Notes: a model not told the origin generated them from the letters alone. A stretch of 64,000 bases of DNA from Sphingomonas pseudosanguinis (GCF_014196255.1 NZ_JACIDH010000001.1:310001-374000); one strand, 5' to 3'; counted from the first letter of the stretch, positions 23,092 to 31,524 are shown. Numbers and translations are program-made.

Positions 23092-25818
23092 GTGCAACCC
23101 GAACTCCTGAAAGAACTGCTCGGCCGCCTGAAAAAGGATTACGGCTTCGTGGAGCGGAAGCGTTATCTTCAGGAAGGCAAATGCCCGGCCTGCGGCAAGA
23201 AGGAACTCTTCACCTGGCTGGACAAGCCCTATGTCCTGAAATGCGGGCGTGAGAACCGCTGCGGCGAAACCTTTCAGGTCAAGCCGCTCTATCCCGAAAT
23301 TTTCGACGACTGGTCGAAACGCTACGTCCGCACTGCCCAGGACCCGCATGCAGCGGCCGATGCGTATTTGCAGCACGCGCGCGGCTTCAACCTCATGGGC
23401 CTGCGCGGCTGCTACACCCAGGAAACCTATCACGACAGCAAGCTGGATATCAGCACCGCGACCGTCCGCTTTCCGCTGCCCGGCGCGCCCAACACCTATT
23501 GGGAACGGCTGATCGATCAGCCCGGGCGGTTCGGTAAGAAGAAGGCGCGCTTCGCCTATGGTTGCCAATATAGCGGCCTGTGGTGGGCGATGCCGGCGCA
23601 CACCGCCGACATGCTGGCCGATGCGAATGAGGTGTGGATCGTCGAGGGCATCTTCGACGCGATCGCGCTCAATCAGGCCCCCGCGTTCAAGGATCGCGGT
23701 GCCATCGCGGTCAGCACCCTGTCGTGCAACAACTACCCCGAACAGGCGCTGGACGCGCTGCGCCTGGCGGCAGCGGGCAAGAACAAGTCCACCCCGAAAA
23801 TCGTCTTCGCCTATGACGTGGGCGCGGCCGGCGTCCGCTACACTCGCGATTTCGTCAAGAAGGCGCGCGCGGCGAATTATTTCTGCGGCGCGGCCCAGGT
23901 CCGCCCGGATGGCGAGGGCGATAAGCACGACTGGAACGACCTGGCGCAGGCGGACCTGCTGACCGCCGAGCACCTGACCGACTATCTGTGGAACGGTGAG
24001 GTGACGATCGCCGGAAGCGCCACCGAGAAGGCGATGTTGATCTACAAGAAGGAGCGATACGCCTCCTTCCCGATCATCTTCGGCGGCAAGCAGTTGTGGG
24101 CCAGCTTCTCGGTCGAACGCATCAACCAAATCCAACAACAGTGGATGGAGAGCGATGACGAGGAACATGCGCTCTACAAGGACATGTCGCCCCAGGCGCG
24201 GTGGGACGCGGCGGCCGAGGAGGCCTGCGATATTGAGGAGGTCGCCAATTGCACCTTCCGCACCCTGTATTTCCAGCGTGACGCGGCGATCGAGGAGGGG
24301 TCCTATTATCTGCGCGTCGACTTTCCGAAGGGCCGTGCCAGCGTAAAGGCGACCTTTAGCGGCAGTGCCACCACCACCAACGGCGAATTCAAGAAGCGCC
24401 TCGCCTCGGTCGCGGCCGGTGGCCAGTGGACGGGCAGCGCGTTCCAGCTCGACCGGCTGATGCAGGTCCAGTGGACCAACCTGAAGCTGGTCGAGGCGAT
24501 CCCGCACACCGGCTATTCCAAGGAGCACGGGGCCTGGGTCCTCGGCGACCGCGCCGTCTATCAGGGCCGCGTCTATGAGCCGAACGAGGAGGATTTCTTC
24601 GTCCTCGGCAAACAGAATGTGAAGCTGCGCACGACCGAGCGGATGCTGCGCATCACCTATGATCCCGACAAGCTGAACCTCGCCTGGTTGCCGCCGCTCT
24701 ATACCGCCTACGGAGCCAAGGGGATCGTCGCGCTGACCTTCTGGGTCATGAGCTTTTTCGCCGACCACCTGCGCCGCGATCAGGAGAGCCTGGCCTTTCT
24801 GGAAATGACCGGCCTGCCCGGCACCGGCAAGAGCACCCTGTTGGAGTTCCTGTGGAAGCTGGCCGGCCGCTCCGGGTACGAGGGCTTCGACCCGACCAAG
24901 GCGACGAACGCCGGTATCGCCCGCACCCTGGGGCAGGTCGGCAACCTCCCCGTCGTGCTGATCGAGGGTGACCGCACCCAGGAGAGCCACGGCAAGAAGT
25001 TCGAATGGGACGAACTGAAGACCGCCTATAACGGTCGCGCCGTCCGTACCCGCGCTATCGCCAACGGCGGCATGGAGACGTTCGAGCCGCCCTTTCGCGG
25101 CGCGATCGTCATCGCCCAGAACGACCCGGTCGAGGCGTCGCCGGCGCTGCGCGAACGCATCATGGCGATGCACTTCGACAAGAGCCGCTTCAATCCGGCC
25201 GGTAAAGCCGCCGGCGAGCAGCTCGCCCGCGCCGATGTCGAGAATGTCTCGGGCTTCCTGATCCACGTCATCCGCCGCGAGGCCGATATCCTGAAGCGAT
25301 ATCACGAGAATTTCCGGGGCCATGAATCGCGCCTCGGCAAGCTGGAGGGGGTGCGCAACGGCCGCCTCATCAAGAACCATGCGCAGCTCGCCGCGATGCT
25401 CGACGCGATGCGCCTGGTCGTGACCAACTTGACCGACGCCCAGATGGAGGAGGCCCACCAGTTTATCGGCACGATGCTTCAGGAGCGTCAGCGCGCCGTC
25501 GAAAGCGATCACCCCCATGTCGAGCTGTTCTGGGAGCGGTTCGACCACATGCGCTCGATCGAGGCCGCCCAGACCGACAAGCCGATCGATCACAGCCGCA
25601 CCCCCGATGTCATCGCCATCAGCCTGGTCCAGTTCGAACAGAAATGTGCCGACCTGCGCCTGTCGCTCCCCTGCTCGATGATCGAGCTGAAGCGCCTGCT
25701 GAAGACCAGCAAGACCCGCAAATTCCTGGCCACCAAGCCGGTGAACAGCCGCACCGAAAAGACGGTGATGTGCTGGGTCTTCAAGAACCCCGACCACCTT
25801 CCCACCCCCGCGCATTGA
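23092..25818 (+). CDS. phage primase-helicase
   Basis: A 908-aa replication protein. The N-terminal zinc ribbon is C31, C34, C51 and C57. A TOPRIM-like primase region follows (VWIVEGIFDAIAL at about 181, IVFAYDVGAAG at about 238, although the usual DxD is reduced). A large middle domain precedes an ATPase with Walker A GLPGTGKST (about 575) and a likely Walker B VVLIEGD (about 622). It would open the origin and prime phage DNA. P2 instead uses the rolling-circle A protein, so this element has a different replication module. GTG start at 23092. Confidence 0.85.
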   Translation: MQPELLKELLGRLKKDYGFVERKRYLQEGKCPACGKKELFTWLDKPYVLKCGRENRCGETFQVKPLYPEIFDDWSKRYVRTAQDPHAAADAYLQHARGFNLMGLRGCYTQETYHDSKLDISTATVRFPLPGAPNTYWERLIDQPGRFGKKKARFAYGCQYSGLWWAMPAHTADMLADANEVWIVEGIFDAIALNQAPAFKDRGAIAVSTLSCNNYPEQALDALRLAAAGKNKSTPKIVFAYDVGAAGVRYTRDFVKKARAANYFCGAAQVRPDGEGDKHDWNDLAQADLLTAEHLTDYLWNGEVTIAGSATEKAMLIYKKERYASFPIIFGGKQLWASFSVERINQIQQQWMESDDEEHALYKDMSPQARWDAAAEEACDIEEVANCTFRTLYFQRDAAIEEGSYYLRVDFPKGRASVKATFSGSATTTNGEFKKRLASVAAGGQWTGSAFQLDRLMQVQWTNLKLVEAIPHTGYSKEHGAWVLGDRAVYQGRVYEPNEEDFFVLGKQNVKLRTTERMLRITYDPDKLNLAWLPPLYTAYGAKGIVALTFWVMSFFADHLRRDQESLAFLEMTGLPGTGKSTLLEFLWKLAGRSGYEGFDPTKATNAGIARTLGQVGNLPVVLIEGDRTQESHGKKFEWDELKTAYNGRAVRTRAIANGGMETFEPPFRGAIVIAQNDPVEASPALRERIMAMHFDKSRFNPAGKAAGEQLARADVENVSGFLIHVIRREADILKRYHENFRGHESRLGKLEGVRNGRLIKNHAQLAAMLDAMRLVVTNLTDAQMEEAHQFIGTMLQERQRAVESDHPHVELFWERFDHMRSIEAAQTDKPIDHSRTPDVIAISLVQFEQKCADLRLSLPCSMIELKRLLKTSKTRKFLATKPVNSRTEKTVMCWVFKNPDHLPTPAH

Positions 25819-25831
25819 GGAACCCTGACCG

Positions 25832-26194
25832 ATGAACGCGATCACCATGCGCATCGTGCGCACCGCCGGCGGGATGACACGGCACGTCCCGTGCCTCGCT
25901 CCGCCGCCAGCCCCCAAGGGCAAGAAAAAGCGCCACGTCCCCGATCCGATCAAGACCAACGGCGATACCGGGGCCGAGGAACTTCGCCTCCTGGTCGAGC
26001 GCGCCGAGCGGATCGAGCAGGAGATCAAGGGCATGCAGGACGATCTGAAGGACGTCTTTGCCGAGGGGACCGCGCGTGGCTTCGACAAGAAGGCGATCAA
26101 GCGCGTGATCGCCACGCGCAAGAAGCGTCGCGAGGAGCACCTCGAAGAAGAGGCGGTCTATGAAACCTATGCCCAGTCGCTGGGCATGATCTGA
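25832..26194 (+). CDS. GapR-like (DUF2312) DNA-binding protein
   Basis: A 120-aa protein. Residues about 48-120 (ELRLLVERAERIEQEIKGMQDDLKDVFAEGTARGFDKKAIKRVIATRK) match the DUF2312/GapR family, which in Caulobacter clamps overtwisted DNA and assists replication and topoisomerases. The N-terminal 45 residues are basic and Pro-rich. It lies 13 bp after the primase-helicase gene, so a role in phage DNA replication or in taking over nucleoid topology is likely. Confidence 0.85.
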   Translation: MNAITMRIVRTAGGMTRHVPCLAPPPAPKGKKKRHVPDPIKTNGDTGAEELRLLVERAERIEQEIKGMQDDLKDVFAEGTARGFDKKAIKRVIATRKKRREEHLEEEAVYETYAQSLGMI

Positions 26195-26679
26195 TGGACC
26201 GTCCGTATCGCCCCCGCTGGCATGACGATTACGCGCTGCTCGCCGCCGTCGCCGCCAACCTCCACGCACAGCGCGCCACCCATTATCCGCGGTTGATCGT
26301 GGAAGGTCGTATCACCCGGCCGACCGCGCTCGACGGCCTGCGCGTCATGCGCACGATCGCCCGCACCTGGCGCGCCATCGCCCAGCTCCGCCCCGAACCG
26401 TTTGGCGTCCACACGCCCGATGAGGGCGGCGCATGGCCGTTCGAGCGCCGCCATCACCTGACCGTCGCCGCCCGTGCCGCCCGCACCCGCGCCGACGCGA
26501 ACCCCGGCGAATTCGAGATCGTCGGCTTCGCCGACGCCGTCGACACCCTGTTGTGGTGGGAAACCGCCACCATGCCCGCGCGCCTCCTCGCCGACATCAC
26601 CATCGGCCTGCGCAACGGCTCCTACCTCCACCCCCGCCCGGCGTCCGCCGGCACCCCGCAACTGAAGGAAGCCGCATGA
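26194..26679 (+). CDS. phage protein, 161 aa, unknown
   Basis: A 161-aa Arg/Ala-rich helical protein with no recognised family. It starts at the overlapping ATG after the GapR-like gene and overlaps the next by 4 bp. Segments: PTALDGLRVMRTIARTWRAIAQLRPEPFG and GFADAVDTLLWWETATMPARLLADI. No function can be assigned. Confidence 0.6.
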   Translation: MDRPYRPRWHDDYALLAAVAANLHAQRATHYPRLIVEGRITRPTALDGLRVMRTIARTWRAIAQLRPEPFGVHTPDEGGAWPFERRHHLTVAARAARTRADANPGEFEIVGFADAVDTLLWWETATMPARLLADITIGLRNGSYLHPRPASAGTPQLKEAA

Positions 26680-26798
26680 CCACCAAGCGCACCAACAAAG
26701 AACGCATCCTTACCGCCCTGGCGGTCGCGCTGGCACTCCTCGCGATCCCCTTCGTGCTGATCGGCATGGCCGGTGCCGCCAAGGAGCGTCGCCGGTGA
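26676..26798 (+). CDS. 40-aa membrane peptide
   Basis: A 40-aa peptide: basic N-terminus (TTKRTNKER), one membrane helix (ILTALAVALALLAIPFVLIGMAGA) and a basic end. It overlaps both neighbours by 4 bp, which supports translation. Function unknown. Confidence 0.55.
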   Translation: MTTKRTNKERILTALAVALALLAIPFVLIGMAGAAKERRR

Positions 26799-27481
26799 CT
26801 GCCCGAATCCTTGTAGCATGCGAGTTTTCCGGCACCGTTCGAGAAGCGTTCAACCGGCGGGGATACGATGCTTGGTCGTGCGATCTCTTGCCTGACGAAC
26901 GGGGTTCAAACCGACATATTCGCGCCGATGTGCGCGAAGTCCTGTTGGACGGCTGGGATATGCTGATCGTCGCCCATCCGCCGTGCACCCGGTTATGCAA
27001 CAGCGGGGTGCGCTGGCTGACCAAGCCTCCAACCGGCCGGACGTTGGACGAAATGTGGCAGGACCTCGACGACGGCGCGGCGTTGTTCTCGACGCTCTGG
27101 AACGCGCCGATCGCGCGTATCGCCGTCGAAAACCCGATCATGCATCGGCACGCAAAAGTGCGGATTGATCACTATGAGGAACCAGCCCAGTCGGTTCAAC
27201 CGTGGCAATTCGGCGAATGGGAGAGCAAGCGCACATGCCTGTGGTTGCGCGGCCTTCCTAAGCTGCTGCCGACCTATCGCAACTATGCAGAGGCTGGCAT
27301 TGCACTTGGAATTGCGGAGGGTGAAAAGCCAGCGGCGCGCGTTCACCGGCATTCGGGCTGGGGCAACCACGGGATCATCAGGGCGCGGGAACGTAGTCGG
27401 TTCTTTCCTGGCATAGCTGCGGCCATGGCCGATCAGTGGGGACCGCTTCTCACGATGCCCTCGGATAGAATGGCAGCATGA
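26795..27481 (+). CDS. DNA cytosine methyltransferase-like protein
   Basis: A 228-aa protein from a phage family often named DNA cytosine methyltransferase. N-terminal SAM-fold motifs are RILVACEFSGTVREAFNRRG, and DGWDMLIVAHPPCTRL carries the motif-IV-like PPC. A later AVENPIMH resembles motif VI. It lacks an obvious target-recognition domain, so a second substrate or a non-DNA role is possible. GTG start at 26795 overlaps the previous stop. Confidence 0.6.
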   Translation: MTARILVACEFSGTVREAFNRRGYDAWSCDLLPDERGSNRHIRADVREVLLDGWDMLIVAHPPCTRLCNSGVRWLTKPPTGRTLDEMWQDLDDGAALFSTLWNAPIARIAVENPIMHRHAKVRIDHYEEPAQSVQPWQFGEWESKRTCLWLRGLPKLLPTYRNYAEAGIALGIAEGEKPAARVHRHSGWGNHGIIRARERSRFFPGIAAAMADQWGPLLTMPSDRMAA

Positions 27482-27765
27482 CCGAACTGCTCACTCCTGA
27501 GCAGGCGGCGCACCGATTATCCGTCTGCACGAAGACCTTGCGCCGACTCAGGCAAGACGGTCACATTCGCTACGTCGCCATCACCGACCGCAAAATCCGA
27601 TACCGCCCGGAGGACTGCGACGACTATGTTGCCAGCCGCGCCCGGAAAGCCCCTGAATGTCCGTCTACAAAAAGAGTAAATCGCCGTACTTCCACTACGA
27701 CTTCGTCTTCAAAGGTCGTCGATTTCACGGCTCGACGGGCACAAAGACCAAGCGGGCGGCGCTAA
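27478..27765 (+). CDS. excisionase-like HTH protein
   Basis: A 95-aa protein. Residues 1-50 (LLTPEQAAHRLSVCTKTLRRLRQDGHIRYVAITDRKIRYRPED) form the MerR/HTH_17 fold of excisionases. It likely biases the integrase toward excision. Its last 36 codons overlap the integrase start by 109 bp in another frame, so the low-complexity Ser/Thr/Arg tail is probably a by-product of that overlap. Confidence 0.8.
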   Translation: MTELLTPEQAAHRLSVCTKTLRRLRQDGHIRYVAITDRKIRYRPEDCDDYVASRARKAPECPSTKRVNRRTSTTTSSSKVVDFTARRAQRPSGRR

Positions 27766-28742
27766 GGTTTGAGGAACGTGAGCGGGCAAAGGCGAACCAC
27801 GGCGGACAGATGCGCCCCCCGATCACGCTCGATGAAGCCTGCGGCCTGTACGAGGACAAGGCGGGCGATCTGCCATCGTGGCCCGACGCCGAACGGACGA
27901 TCAAGATCCTGATCGCCGCGATCGGCGAGGGCAATCTGCTGTCTGAGATAACGCAGCGCGATCTGCTGTCCCTGGTCGCCAAGCGCCGCCCCAATCTGGA
28001 AAACTCCTCGGTCAACCGAGAGGTAGAGGTATGGCGCGCCATCTGGCGCTGGGCGGATAAGAACCGCTATGACGTCGGCGAGATGCCCGATTGGGGGGCA
28101 CTCATGCTGAAGGTGGTGACCAAGGCCCCGCGCGAGTTGAGCGCGACCGAGGAAACCTCCCTGTTCGAAGAAATCCGCGACGACTTATATTCGTTCTGCG
28201 AATTTGCCTTGAAGACCGGCTGGCGCAAGAGCGAGGTCATGGGCCTGCGCTGGTCGGACGTCGACCTCGGCGCCCGCACAGCCGGCACCAAGATAAAGGG
28301 CGGTGACATCGTCCGTCGGCCGCTGACCCAGGACATGCTGGTCATTCTCGCCAACCAGCCCAAGGTCGGGCCGTTCGTCTTCACCTATAAGGCGGTGCGC
28401 ACAAAACCAGAATTCGTCGACAAGCTCGGTCGCAAACAGCCGGGCCGGAAAAAGGGCGATCGATACCCGATGACCGCGACCGTGATCCGCAAGCCCTGGG
28501 CGGCCGCGCTGGCGGCGGCCGGCGTCGAGAACTTCCGCTTCCATGATTTGCGGCACACACGCGGCACCCGCATCCTGCGCGCGACCGGCAACCTGAAGGC
28601 TGCCCAGCGCGCCCTGGCGCACAAGTCGATCAAGACGACCCTGCGCTACGCCCACGCCACCGATGATGACGTGCGGCAGGCACTCGACGCCAGCGAAAGC
28701 AGTGTCCGTTCACCCCAGGGGAAGCGACGAACCTCTACGTGA
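27657..28742 (+). CDS. int: tyrosine-recombinase integrase
   Basis: A 361-aa integrase that carries out site-specific integration and excision. An N-terminal arm-binding segment (SVYKKSKSPYFHYDFVFKGRRFHGSTG) precedes the core-binding domain. Catalytic residues visible: R190 (TGWRKSE), H296 and R299 (HDLRHT), H322 (LAHKS) and Tyr331 (LRYAHA). The start inside the excisionase gene is chosen because it gives this typical N-terminus. Its stop overlaps the convergent cargo gene, and the att site lies about 600 bp downstream. Confidence 0.94.
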   Translation: MSVYKKSKSPYFHYDFVFKGRRFHGSTGTKTKRAALRFEERERAKANHGGQMRPPITLDEACGLYEDKAGDLPSWPDAERTIKILIAAIGEGNLLSEITQRDLLSLVAKRRPNLENSSVNREVEVWRAIWRWADKNRYDVGEMPDWGALMLKVVTKAPRELSATEETSLFEEIRDDLYSFCEFALKTGWRKSEVMGLRWSDVDLGARTAGTKIKGGDIVRRPLTQDMLVILANQPKVGPFVFTYKAVRTKPEFVDKLGRKQPGRKKGDRYPMTATVIRKPWAAALAAAGVENFRFHDLRHTRGTRILRATGNLKAAQRALAHKSIKTTLRYAHATDDDVRQALDASESSVRSPQGKRRTST

Positions 28743-29247
28743 TGACGGGCACCCCGCCGATAAAAGGATGCATTCCGTTGGGCCTCATCTGCATCATGCC
28801 GTCGATACGACCCCGCTTCTCTTCGGATTGTTCGGCGGCTTTCAACCACTCCTCTGCACCACTGAGGATCGCAGGTGCCAGCTTATCCAACATGACGGTG
28901 TGAGCTGGTTTGGTGGTGGGGCCGATGATCGAGATATTGTGAATGCCCGTATTCTGCGGGTTGGGCGGCATAACGAGAAGCCGATCGGTATCGAAACCGC
29001 TGGTCCGCCAGTTCATCGCGCTTTCGTGGATCAGTGCGTTTCGCACCATCCAAGCCAACTGCCCGTCCATGCCTGCTTCCAGGGGCGTCACATATTCATC
29101 GAACCACCTCGTATAGCGGTCGACGTTCTTGTCTTTCGGATACTCGATCGCGCCAGCGATATCCGGGACCGCAAACAGGCTGATCATCGCCGGCATGTAC
29201 AGCCTGATCTTTAAAGCTGCTCGTATCTCGCTGATCAAAATGCGCAC
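28735..29247 (-). CDS. cargo protein with HEPN-type RX4H motif
   Basis: A protein of about 170 aa between the integrase and the att site, transcribed toward the integrase and overlapping its end by 8 bp. The start is GTG at 29247, six bases after a strong GGGAGGT site; a longer GTG start at 29262 would include that site. The helical N-terminal half contains PDIAGAIEYPKDKN, and an RNALIH (residues 69-74 from this start) fits the R-x4-H ribonuclease motif of HEPN proteins. Genes at this edge of prophages are often defence or conversion genes. HEPN membership is inferred from the motif only. Confidence 0.6.
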   Translation of the reverse strand: MRILISEIRAALKIRLYMPAMISLFAVPDIAGAIEYPKDKNVDRYTRWFDEYVTPLEAGMDGQLAWMVRNALIHESAMNWRTSGFDTDRLLVMPPNPQNTGIHNISIIGPTTKPAHTVMLDKLAPAILSGAEEWLKAAEQSEEKRGRIDGMMQMRPNGMHPFIGGVPVIT

Positions 29248-29360
29248 AAATGGACCTCCCACGGCCTATTCGACCGGATAGTCCCGAACTATTCCCGAAC
29301 CGCAACCGTCAGTAAACCAAAAAACCTAGCATTTCTGCGGGTTTGAGCGCGTCTAGAAAA

Positions 29361-29402
29361 CTCGGTGTAAACGAGACGCTCTACCAACTGAGCTAATCGC
29401 CC
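29361..29402 (-). tRNA. truncated tRNA-Val(TAC), probable att junction
   Basis: On the minus strand the first 42 bases of a tRNA-Val are present: acceptor GGGCGAT, the D arm, and the anticodon stem-loop with TAC (loop TTTACAC). After the anticodon stem's CGAG the sequence leaves tRNA completely: no variable loop, T arm or CCA follows. This fits integration of the prophage into the anticodon region, with the other part of the gene at the left prophage end outside the window. Confidence 0.8.
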
Positions 29403-29589
29403 CCTCTCGGGAAGCCATGCCTAATGCCGATGCGCTTGGCGTCTGGCAAGCCGCTTTTATGCGGCCAACCCATCTGGTTCGTTTGTTGGATACAAACCCC
29501 ACCGCGGATGGTACATAACAGGAACATCGAGAGGTGGATGCGACCGGGGGAGCGGTCGGGTTCGCGCTCGATGCTTCGGGGGAGTGGGA

Positions 29590-30063
29590 ATGGCCGGAAC
29601 GGGGGAGGGCGCGCGATGGACGCTGGCGCGGCGACGGCAATTCCTGGCGGCGCTGGCGGTCAGCGCCGATGCGGGGGCGGCGGCACGGGCGGTGGGAGAG
29701 ACGCTGCGTACCGCCCGCACCTTGCGGGCACGCGACCGAGGCTTTGGCGAGGCCTGGGACGCGGCGATCGGCGCGGCACATGTGCTGGTCGAGGAAGGGC
29801 TGTTGCGCCGGATGCTCGCCCTGTTGGCCGGGGAGCAGGAGGGGGGAGAGGTCGGTGCGGGGGCCACCGGCCTCTCCATCACCCCGCCGCTCTCGGCCAC
29901 CGAAGTCCAATTCTATCTGAAGCTGCTCGCCCGCCGCGATGCGCTGGCCAAGACCGGTGATGGCGTGAGCGAGGCGGCGCGGGCCGATGCGGCCGAGACC
30001 GATGCGGCGCTGGAACGCGCGCTCGATGGCTTGGCGCGGCGGCGGTTGAAGGGGATGGCGTGA
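29590..30063 (+). CDS. GTA small-terminase-like protein (gp1 position)
   Basis: A 157-aa helical protein. The start (ARWTLARRRQFLAALAVSADAGAAARAVGETLRTARTLRARD) resembles the HTH-like DNA-binding part of small terminase subunits. It precedes the large terminase and shares one base with it. GTG at 29584 is an alternative start. In GTAs the packaging small subunit binds DNA without specific recognition. Identification is mainly by position. Confidence 0.65.
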   Translation: MAGTGEGARWTLARRRQFLAALAVSADAGAAARAVGETLRTARTLRARDRGFGEAWDAAIGAAHVLVEEGLLRRMLALLAGEQEGGEVGAGATGLSITPPLSATEVQFYLKLLARRDALAKTGDGVSEAARADAAETDAALERALDGLARRRLKGMA

Positions 30064-31373
30064 TGGCGGGACAGGATGCGGCAACGCGGCTCGCCACGCT
30101 GGCGATGCTGGAACCGGGCGCGCGCGAACAGGCGCTGGCCGCGCTGACGGCGGCGCAAAAGCGCGAGCTGGTCGAGCGATGGGAATTATGGGCGCATGAC
30201 GGACAGATCGCGCCGCCGGGCGACTGGCGGGTCTGGCTGATCCGGGCAGGGCGTGGCTTCGGCAAGACGCGCGCGGGGGCGGAATGGGTGAGTGCGCTCG
30301 CCCGCGACAATCCGGCGGCGCGGATCGCGCTGATGGGCGCGACCTGGCGCGATGTCGAGCGGGTGATGGTGCGCGGCGAAAGCGGGCTGCTGGCGGTGGC
30401 GCGCAAAGGCGAGACGCCGAAATGGATCGGCAGCTTGGGGCAGCTGCATTTCGCGTCCGGCGCGATCGGTTTCGCCTATTCGGCCGCCGCGCCCGAGGCT
30501 TTGCGCGGGCCGCAGCATCACGCCGCCTGGTGTGACGAGCTGGGCAAATGGAAGGGGGAGGCCGGGTGGGACAATCTGATGATGACGCTCCGGCTGGGCG
30601 AACGGCCGCGCGTGCTGGTCACGACCACGCCGCGCGCCACGCCCTTGATGCGCAAGGTCATGGCGCTGCCCGATTGCGTCGAGACGATCGGGCGGACCAG
30701 CGACAATGCGCATCTGCCCGACAGTTTTCAGGACGCGATGCTGGCGCAATATGGCGACACGCGGCTGGGGCGGCAGGAACTGGACGGCGAGATGGTCGAC
30801 GACCGCGAGGGGGCCTTGTGGACCCGCGCTTTGCTCGACCGGCAGCGGGCGAAGACGGTGCCTGCGCTCGACCGGGTGGTGGTCGGCGTCGACCCGCCCG
30901 CGACCAGCAGCGGCGATGCCTGCGGGATCGTCGCGGTCGGGCTGGGGCGCGACGGCCATGGCTATGTGCTGGAGGACGCCAGCGAGGCGGGATTGTCGCC
31001 GGAGGGCTGGGCGGCGCGGGTGGCGGGCTGTGCCCGGCGCAACCGCGCGGACCGGGTGGTGGCGGAGCGCAACCAGGGCGGGGATATGGTCGAAAGCGTG
31101 CTGCGGCTCGCCGACCCGAGCCTGCCGGTGCATCTGGTCTATGCCTCGATCGGCAAAGCGGCGCGGGCGGAGCCGGTGTCCTTTCTCTATGCGCAGGGGC
31201 GGGTGTGGCATTCTCGCGGGTTCCCGGCGCTGGAGGATGAACTCTGCGGGCTGGGGGTGGCGGGGGCCTATGACGGGCCGGGTCGCTCGCCGGATCGCGC
31301 CGATGCGCTGGTCTGGGCGCTGACCGAGCTGATGCTGTCCGGGCGGGGCCCGCCGGGCATACGGAATTTGTGA
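30063..31373 (+). CDS. GTA large terminase (gp2)
   Basis: A 436-aa packaging motor. The ATPase has Walker A-like RAGRGFGKTRAGAEW (about residues 61-75) and a Walker B/adenine region around AAWCDELGKWKGE. The RNase H-like nuclease follows, with VVVGVDPPATSSGDACGIV, VAERNQGGDMV and a C-terminal SPDRADALVWALTEL. It packs random chromosomal DNA into GTA heads in known systems. It is followed by a 150-bp gap holding REP-like elements. Confidence 0.94.
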   Translation: MAGQDAATRLATLAMLEPGAREQALAALTAAQKRELVERWELWAHDGQIAPPGDWRVWLIRAGRGFGKTRAGAEWVSALARDNPAARIALMGATWRDVERVMVRGESGLLAVARKGETPKWIGSLGQLHFASGAIGFAYSAAAPEALRGPQHHAAWCDELGKWKGEAGWDNLMMTLRLGERPRVLVTTTPRATPLMRKVMALPDCVETIGRTSDNAHLPDSFQDAMLAQYGDTRLGRQELDGEMVDDREGALWTRALLDRQRAKTVPALDRVVVGVDPPATSSGDACGIVAVGLGRDGHGYVLEDASEAGLSPEGWAARVAGCARRNRADRVVAERNQGGDMVESVLRLADPSLPVHLVYASIGKAARAEPVSFLYAQGRVWHSRGFPALEDELCGLGVAGAYDGPGRSPDRADALVWALTELMLSGRGPPGIRNL

Positions 31374-31378
31374 GCTGA

Positions 31379-31508
31379 TCCTCCCCGCTCGCGGGGAGGG
31401 GGACCGCCGCGCAGCGGTGGTGGAGGGGGATCGCCGCTGGGCGAGTCCCGTGTGGAAGCCCCCCTCCGTCAGCGCTGCGCGCTGCCACCTCCCCGTGCCG
31501 GGGAGGAG
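31379..31508. repeat. inverted pair of REP-like elements
   Basis: Copy A (31379-31430, plus) and a diverged copy B (31459-31508, opposite orientation) of a GC-rich element with the pattern CTCCCC..GGGGAG, then GGGACCGCCGCG.AGCGGTGGTGGAGGGG. Each part can form a hairpin. The same family occurs at 36869-36992. The elements fill the gap between terminase and portal genes. Confidence 0.8.
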
Positions 31509-31524
31509 CTAGAGGAGTTCGATC

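Larger units (their letters stand above)
1..29402. mobile_element. P2-like (contractile tail) prophage, right-hand part
   Basis: Genes 306-17180 match the P2 morphogenesis set (L, X, lysis, R, S, J, I, H, V, W, FI, FII, E/E', T, U, D), followed by a repressor/Cro switch, early genes, excisionase and tyrosine integrase. The right boundary is placed at a tRNA-Val cut off after the anticodon stem (29361-29402). The left end, with the capsid, portal and terminase genes Q-M, must lie before position 1. The late genes are GC-rich like the host, but the block 17213-19664 is clearly AT-richer. No inactivating lesion is seen in the visible genes, so the element may be inducible; this is inference. Confidence 0.9.

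Noticed and set aside
22936..26121. Minus-strand open frame of about 1,061 codons opposite the primase-helicase
   Set aside because: A shadow of the high-GC coding strand: no start signal, no recognisable motifs, and composition typical of antisense translation.
29361..29402. Functional tRNA-Val gene
   Set aside because: Only the 5' 42 nt are present; the variable region, T arm and 3' acceptor are missing on the adjoining sequence.
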